A stretch of DNA of 24,756 nt from the NCBI RefSeq assembly GCF_023228165.1, contig NZ_JALOBS010000050.1, positions 1 through 24,756 of the forward strand. The letters are read 5' to 3'. Of the stretch, positions 21,864 through 24,756 are shown in pieces (the stretch's first letter is position 1; every line of letters begins with the position of its first letter). This DNA is from Methylomonas sp. Lineage in GTDB: Bacteria; Pseudomonadota; Gammaproteobacteria; Methylococcales; Methylomonadaceae. A model generated the notes under the pieces. That model worked only from the letters and a program-made list of their open reading frames with translations, was not told the origin of the DNA and did not search any database. The translations under genes and the position numbers were made by a program.

Positions 21864-23375
21864 ATGCCCCGCATTGTTATCACCACCCTCAACGCCCGTT
21901 ATATACACACGGCTTTTGGATTGCGCTACCTCTATGCCAATATGGGCGAGTTGCAACACGACACGGTGCTTTTAGAATTCGGTATTAGCCAGCGCCCCAT
22001 CGAAATCGCGGAACAACTGCTGCAGCAACATCCGCGCATTATCGGCTTGGGGGTGTATATCTGGAACGTGGCCGAGATTAGCGCCGTGGTGGGGATATTG
22101 AAACAAGTGGCGCCGGAAATCCGCATTGTGTTGGGTGGACCGGAAGTGAGTCATCCACCTGATTTACCTGTTGTTATCGAGTTGGCTGATTACATTATCA
22201 CCGGTGTCGGCGAAGTCAGCTTTCCCGACTTATGCCGGCGGATTTTAACCGGCCAGGCGCCGCAACAGAAAATAATTCAGGGAGAAGCCGCGCCATTATC
22301 GGCATTGGCATCGCCCTATCCCTATTACACCGATATCGATCTGAAACAACGCATTGTTTATGTGGAAGCCTCGCGTGGCTGTCCTTTTAAATGCGAATTT
22401 TGTTTATCCTCGCTGGACGTCACCGCCAAACCCTTTGAATTAGACGCGTTTCTGCAAGATATGGAAATGTTGTACCGGCGCGGCGCCCGGCATTTTAAAT
22501 TCATCGATCGCACCTTTAATTTAAAAGTCGACAGCAGTGTGGCAATACTGGCGTTTTTTCTCAAAAAAAAAACCGACGAACTTTACCTGCATTTTGAAGT
22601 GATTCCGGACAATCTGCCCGAACGCCTGAAACAAGCTATTCAAAAATTCCCGCCCGGCAGTCTGCAATTCGAGGTGGGCGTGCAAAGCTTCGACCCGGCG
22701 ATTCAACAGCGTATCAGCCGCAAACAGGACAACGACAAAACTCGCGCCAATCTGGCCTGGCTGCGGCAATATTCCCACGCGCATATTCACGCCGATCTGA
22801 TTGCCGGGCTGCCGGGCGACACGCTGGTGGGATTCGGTCGCAGTTTCGACGACCTGGTGGCGTTGAAACCGCAGGAAATCCAAGTCGGTATCTTAAAGCG
22901 ACTACGTGGCGCGCCGCTCAATCGGCATACCGAAGAGTACCGATTGCGCTTCGATCCCAATCCGCCCTACGCCATTCTCAGTAGCCGCGACATCAGTTTC
23001 GCCGACCTGCAACGCTTGAACCGCTTCGCCCGTTTTTGGGATTTAATCGGCAATTCCGGCCGCTTCGGCAACACCCTGCCGGTGATGCTGGCCGATCAAC
23101 CTTTTGCGCGATTTTTACAATTCAGCGATGCCTTGTTCGCCATGACCGGCAGCACCTGGCAAATCGCCTTGAAACGCCTATTCGAACTGACCTACAGGGC
23201 CATGACCGAGACGCTATTGATACCAGCCGAAACAGCCAAACACGTTTTAGAGCAGGATTTTTCCCGTAGCGAACAAAAAGGCCGGCCGGATTTTTTAAGC
23301 GTTGGTAGCGCGCCCGATGCCGATAAGCACACGATTGCCAACAAACGCCAGAAAATGGCGCATGCTACGCAATAA
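21864..23375 (+). CDS. B12-binding-type radical SAM protein, DUF4080-like C-terminus
   Basis: A 503-residue cytoplasmic iron-sulphur enzyme. The N-terminal domain (about 1-140; TTLNARYIHTAFGLRYLYAN, IGLGVYIWN, VLGGPEVS, YIITGVGEVSF) has the cobalamin-binding fold, but I see no DxHxxG motif, so B12 may not be bound in the usual base-off manner. The radical SAM core carries GCPFKCEFC, Cys173, Cys177 and Cys180 (CxxxCxxC) for the 4Fe-4S cluster, then FKFIDRTFN, LHFEVIPDN, LQFEVGVQS and HADLIAGLPGD. The C-terminus (about 350 onward, LKRLRGAPLNRH) matches DUF4080-type proteins, whose substrate is unknown. ATG 21864 is preferred over a TTG seven codons upstream because MPRIVITTLNARYIH is the family-typical beginning. 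It stands alone on its strand. Confidence 0.9.
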   Translation: MPRIVITTLNARYIHTAFGLRYLYANMGELQHDTVLLEFGISQRPIEIAEQLLQQHPRIIGLGVYIWNVAEISAVVGILKQVAPEIRIVLGGPEVSHPPDLPVVIELADYIITGVGEVSFPDLCRRILTGQAPQQKIIQGEAAPLSALASPYPYYTDIDLKQRIVYVEASRGCPFKCEFCLSSLDVTAKPFELDAFLQDMEMLYRRGARHFKFIDRTFNLKVDSSVAILAFFLKKKTDELYLHFEVIPDNLPERLKQAIQKFPPGSLQFEVGVQSFDPAIQQRISRKQDNDKTRANLAWLRQYSHAHIHADLIAGLPGDTLVGFGRSFDDLVALKPQEIQVGILKRLRGAPLNRHTEEYRLRFDPNPPYAILSSRDISFADLQRLNRFARFWDLIGNSGRFGNTLPVMLADQPFARFLQFSDALFAMTGSTWQIALKRLFELTYRAMTETLLIPAETAKHVLEQDFSRSEQKGRPDFLSVGSAPDADKHTIANKRQKMAHATQ

Positions 23376-23642
23376 CAACCCATTCGCAAAGTTTATGCAA
23401 ACAAACCTATCGACGGATTTTGGGTAAGTTGCTGAACTGGTCCTATCGGCTATTACCCGTCGGTCGGGGTAACTATCCAATTTCAATAGTTGCGGCCTCA
23501 TTTTGCCCAGTCGACCATCCGGTATTCGGCGAGAAAATTGACATTATCACTGCGTCACTACGGTCAAAACCAGCCGATTATTCCCACGGCGCCGACGAGA
23601 AATGATTTGATAGGCATATACGAAACCCATTCTATGGAATAA

Positions 23643-24038
23643 TTAGTCAGGAAAATATTCGACGTGGGTTTCGCCTTTACGCCCGTAATAGGTGACGTGT
23701 TTACCGGTAATCCAGACGGTATAACCGATACATCCCGCTTCTTTGGAAACTCGCTTGAATTCTGGATACATAATTTCACCTTGCTGTGCGCCAAGAATGG
23801 CAGCCTTAATACCCGAAGCACTGAACTCTAAAGCGATGTCGGCCTTTGCAACTTCCAGCTCAAGGGTAAGCGTTTCTCCGCATGGCATATAGTAAGTGAT
23901 GCGGCCACAACGATAGTCTACCAAGTAGGATTCAACTCCTGCTTGGACTAAATTGCCGATAACTTGACCAAAATGAATGCGACCTTCATTGGAGGCATCC
24001 AGGGTTTCTCGGATAACAGATTCAATTGCCTGTTCCAT
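23643..24038 (-). CDS. DUF1398-family protein (YbcV-like)
   Basis: A 131-residue soluble protein matching the DUF1398 pattern: ASNEGRIHFGQVIGNLVQAG, VESYLVDYRCGRITYYMPCG, then QQGEIMYPEFKRVSKEAG, GYTVWITGKHVTYYGRKGE and HVEYFP. E. coli relatives include the prophage-encoded YbcV; biochemical function is unknown. Cysteines occur at about 44, 53 and 102. A perfect AGGAGG lies 5 nt before the ATG, so translation should be efficient. It begins 23 nt after a marR-like gene on the same strand, and both are probably expressed from the promoter at 24555-24583. This pairing suggests it is the regulated output of that repressor. No terminator is obvious in the next 100 nt. Confidence 0.85.
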   Translation of the reverse strand: MEQAIESVIRETLDASNEGRIHFGQVIGNLVQAGVESYLVDYRCGRITYYMPCGETLTLELEVAKADIALEFSASGIKAAILGAQQGEIMYPEFKRVSKEAGCIGYTVWITGKHVTYYGRKGETHVEYFPD

Positions 24039-24061
24039 TTTATCCTCCTGATGGGATGGGG

Positions 24062-24529
24062 TTACTTCGTAGGTAGTTGTTTTAACTGGTGGTGAGCCAC
24101 AAGTTCTTTGAACAGCACCATCAGAGATTGGCGCTGCGAATCGGGTAGATGCCCAAAAAAGCGGGCATCGTTTTCATCTGCGAGAGCAGCCAGCTTCGGA
24201 ACGAGTTGCTTACCTTCATCGGTCAGACAAAGAACTTGTTCACGAAGGCTGTCGTTAGCCTGATTTCTCTTTGCCAAGCCTTTGGATTCAAGCTTGGAGA
24301 TGATTTTAGAGGTGGCTCCTTTGGTCATTCCGAGCGCATCAATTAATTCTGCATGGGTTACATCCAATCTGTCATACAGTGCTCGCATGGCTACCCATTC
24401 AGTTACTGAAATACCGTAAATTGCCAGCTGGCTTTCAAAGCCACTGGATACCTGGTTAGATACAAAGCGTAACCAGAATCCTAGATGAGATTCGAGAGCG
24501 CTGACTTCTGCGATGTTTGTCTTTTTCAT
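24062..24529 (-). CDS. MarR-family transcriptional regulator
   Basis: A 155-residue winged-helix repressor. N-terminal helix: ALESHLGFWLRFVSNQVSSG. The DNA-binding part (about 45-110) reads ISVTEWVAMRALYDRLDVTH, ELIDALGMTKGATSKIISKL and ESKGLAKRNQANDSLREQV, ending LCLTDEGKQLVPKLA. The C-terminal helix completes the dimer interface (RQSLMVLFKELVAHHQ). The ATG at 24529 is chosen because the family sequence begins there and the promoter -10 is 25 nt upstream; the frame is open further upstream, but those codons overlap the operators and promoter. GGAAACC in the downstream operator is the only Shine-Dalgarno candidate. It probably represses itself and the DUF1398 gene; the inducer is unknown. Confidence 0.92.
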   Translation of the reverse strand: MKKTNIAEVSALESHLGFWLRFVSNQVSSGFESQLAIYGISVTEWVAMRALYDRLDVTHAELIDALGMTKGATSKIISKLESKGLAKRNQANDSLREQVLCLTDEGKQLVPKLAALADENDARFFGHLPDSQRQSLMVLFKELVAHHQLKQLPTK

Positions 24530-24534
24530 ATAAG

Positions 24535-24583
24535 GTTTCCATGGAAACAATTTAATCATAGTTTCCATGGAAACCTTTGTCAA
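24535..24583 (-). promoter_or_regulatory. marR promoter with two identical palindromic operators
   Basis: On the minus strand, -35 TTGACA (24583-24578) and -10 TATGAT (24560-24555) are exactly 17 nt apart. The perfect palindrome GTTTCCATGGAAAC occurs twice: 24561-24574 inside the spacer and 24535-24548 across the transcription start and putative Shine-Dalgarno, with centres 26 bp apart. This geometry is ideal for autorepression by a MarR dimer. Confidence 0.9.
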
Positions 24584-24630
24584 CCCTGTTCCCCCTCGCT
24601 GTTTCCTCAATTTAGTGAGGCATCTAATAG

Positions 24631-24756
24631 TGAAATGGTTTAATGAACCCGGACACTTCGAAAGGCAGAATTTATAATGCTATGAGAGGTGACCATGAGT
24701 AACGAGAAAAGACACAATCGACCCAAATATAGTTTTAACTTCAAGCAAGATGCCGC
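24631..24756 (+). mobile_element. Left end of a probable IS3-family insertion sequence, cut by window edge
   Basis: The transposase-like orfA start lies at 24695. The preceding bases (from about 24631, TGAAATGGTTTAATGAACCC, continuing GGACACTTCG) look like an IS terminal repeat because they begin with TG and sit 30-65 nt before the gene. The exact left end cannot be set without the right end, which lies outside the window. Confidence 0.45.
24695..24756 (+). CDS. IS3-family transposase OrfA, N-terminal fragment at window edge
   Basis: Twenty full codons are present: MSNEKRHNRPKYSFNFKQDA, with the frame continuing past the window. The basic start followed by a YSFNFKQDA-type segment resembles the beginning of IS3 OrfA helix-turn-helix proteins (typically KFSxEFKxEAV). 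AGAGGTG lies 5-8 nt before the ATG. OrfA binds the element ends and, through frameshifting with OrfB, forms the active transposase. Only the N-terminus is visible, so family assignment is tentative. Confidence 0.6.
   Translation, partial: MSNEKRHNRPKYSFNFKQDA

Noticed and set aside
23376..23642. TTACCC/GGGTAA inverted repeat after the radical SAM gene as a terminator
   Set aside because: Arms are only 6 bp with no T-run; I see nothing else in this gap.

Overview
The window looks like chromosome from a gammaproteobacterium. Gene content (a FecI/FecR/TonB iron-uptake locus, CHASE/PAS/GGDEF signalling, periplasmic phosphate scavenging), moderate G+C and an interspersed GGTAGGGTGGGCA-type palindromic repeat recall Methylococcales-type methanotrophs. 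No taxonomic marker gene is present, so this is an inference. There are no rRNA or tRNA genes and no CRISPR array.

Region 1 (1-9097) is a cell-surface-signalling iron or siderophore uptake locus on the minus strand: FecI-type sigma factor, FecR-type anti-sigma factor, STN-domain TonB-dependent receptor, four-helix PepSY membrane protein, small coiled-coil protein and TonB (cut by the left edge). Two groups of plus- and minus-strand toxin-antitoxin (TA) genes interrupt it. One group (about 1160-2214) lies between the coiled-coil gene and the PepSY gene; the other (about 6330-7540) lies between fecR and the receptor. In both HigB-type toxin genes a single in-frame stop codon interrupts an otherwise intact reading frame (TAG at 1400-1402, TGA at 7352-7354), while the adjacent antitoxins are intact. 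A RelBE-type pair beside them looks intact. Both broken toxin genes share a promoter layout: a 21-bp palindrome over the -10 element, and an ATG seven bases after the -10, implying leaderless or nearly leaderless mRNAs.

Region 2 (9098-10047) is gene-poor, with inverted repeats and a decayed coding fragment. Region 3 (10048-12990) holds phoD and a GlpQ-type glycerophosphodiesterase on the minus strand, separated by a strong hairpin; both are exported and would release phosphate from organic esters. Region 4 (13175-15423, plus strand) carries a small membrane protein, an EamA transporter and a compact three-gene unit (CxxC thioredoxin-like protein, single-helix membrane protein, exported six-cysteine protein) behind a strong promoter with two palindromes.

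Region 5 (15717-21454, minus) is a two-gene signalling operon: a 1605-residue CHASE/five-PAS/hybrid histidine kinase with REC and Hpt domains, followed by a REC-GGDEF response regulator that probably converts the signal to cyclic di-GMP. Region 6 (21864-23375, plus) is a B12-binding-type radical SAM protein with a DUF4080-like C-terminus. Region 7 (23643-24583, minus) is a MarR regulator followed by a DUF1398 protein, driven by a near-consensus promoter containing two identical 14-bp palindromes. The right edge enters what looks like an IS3-family element.
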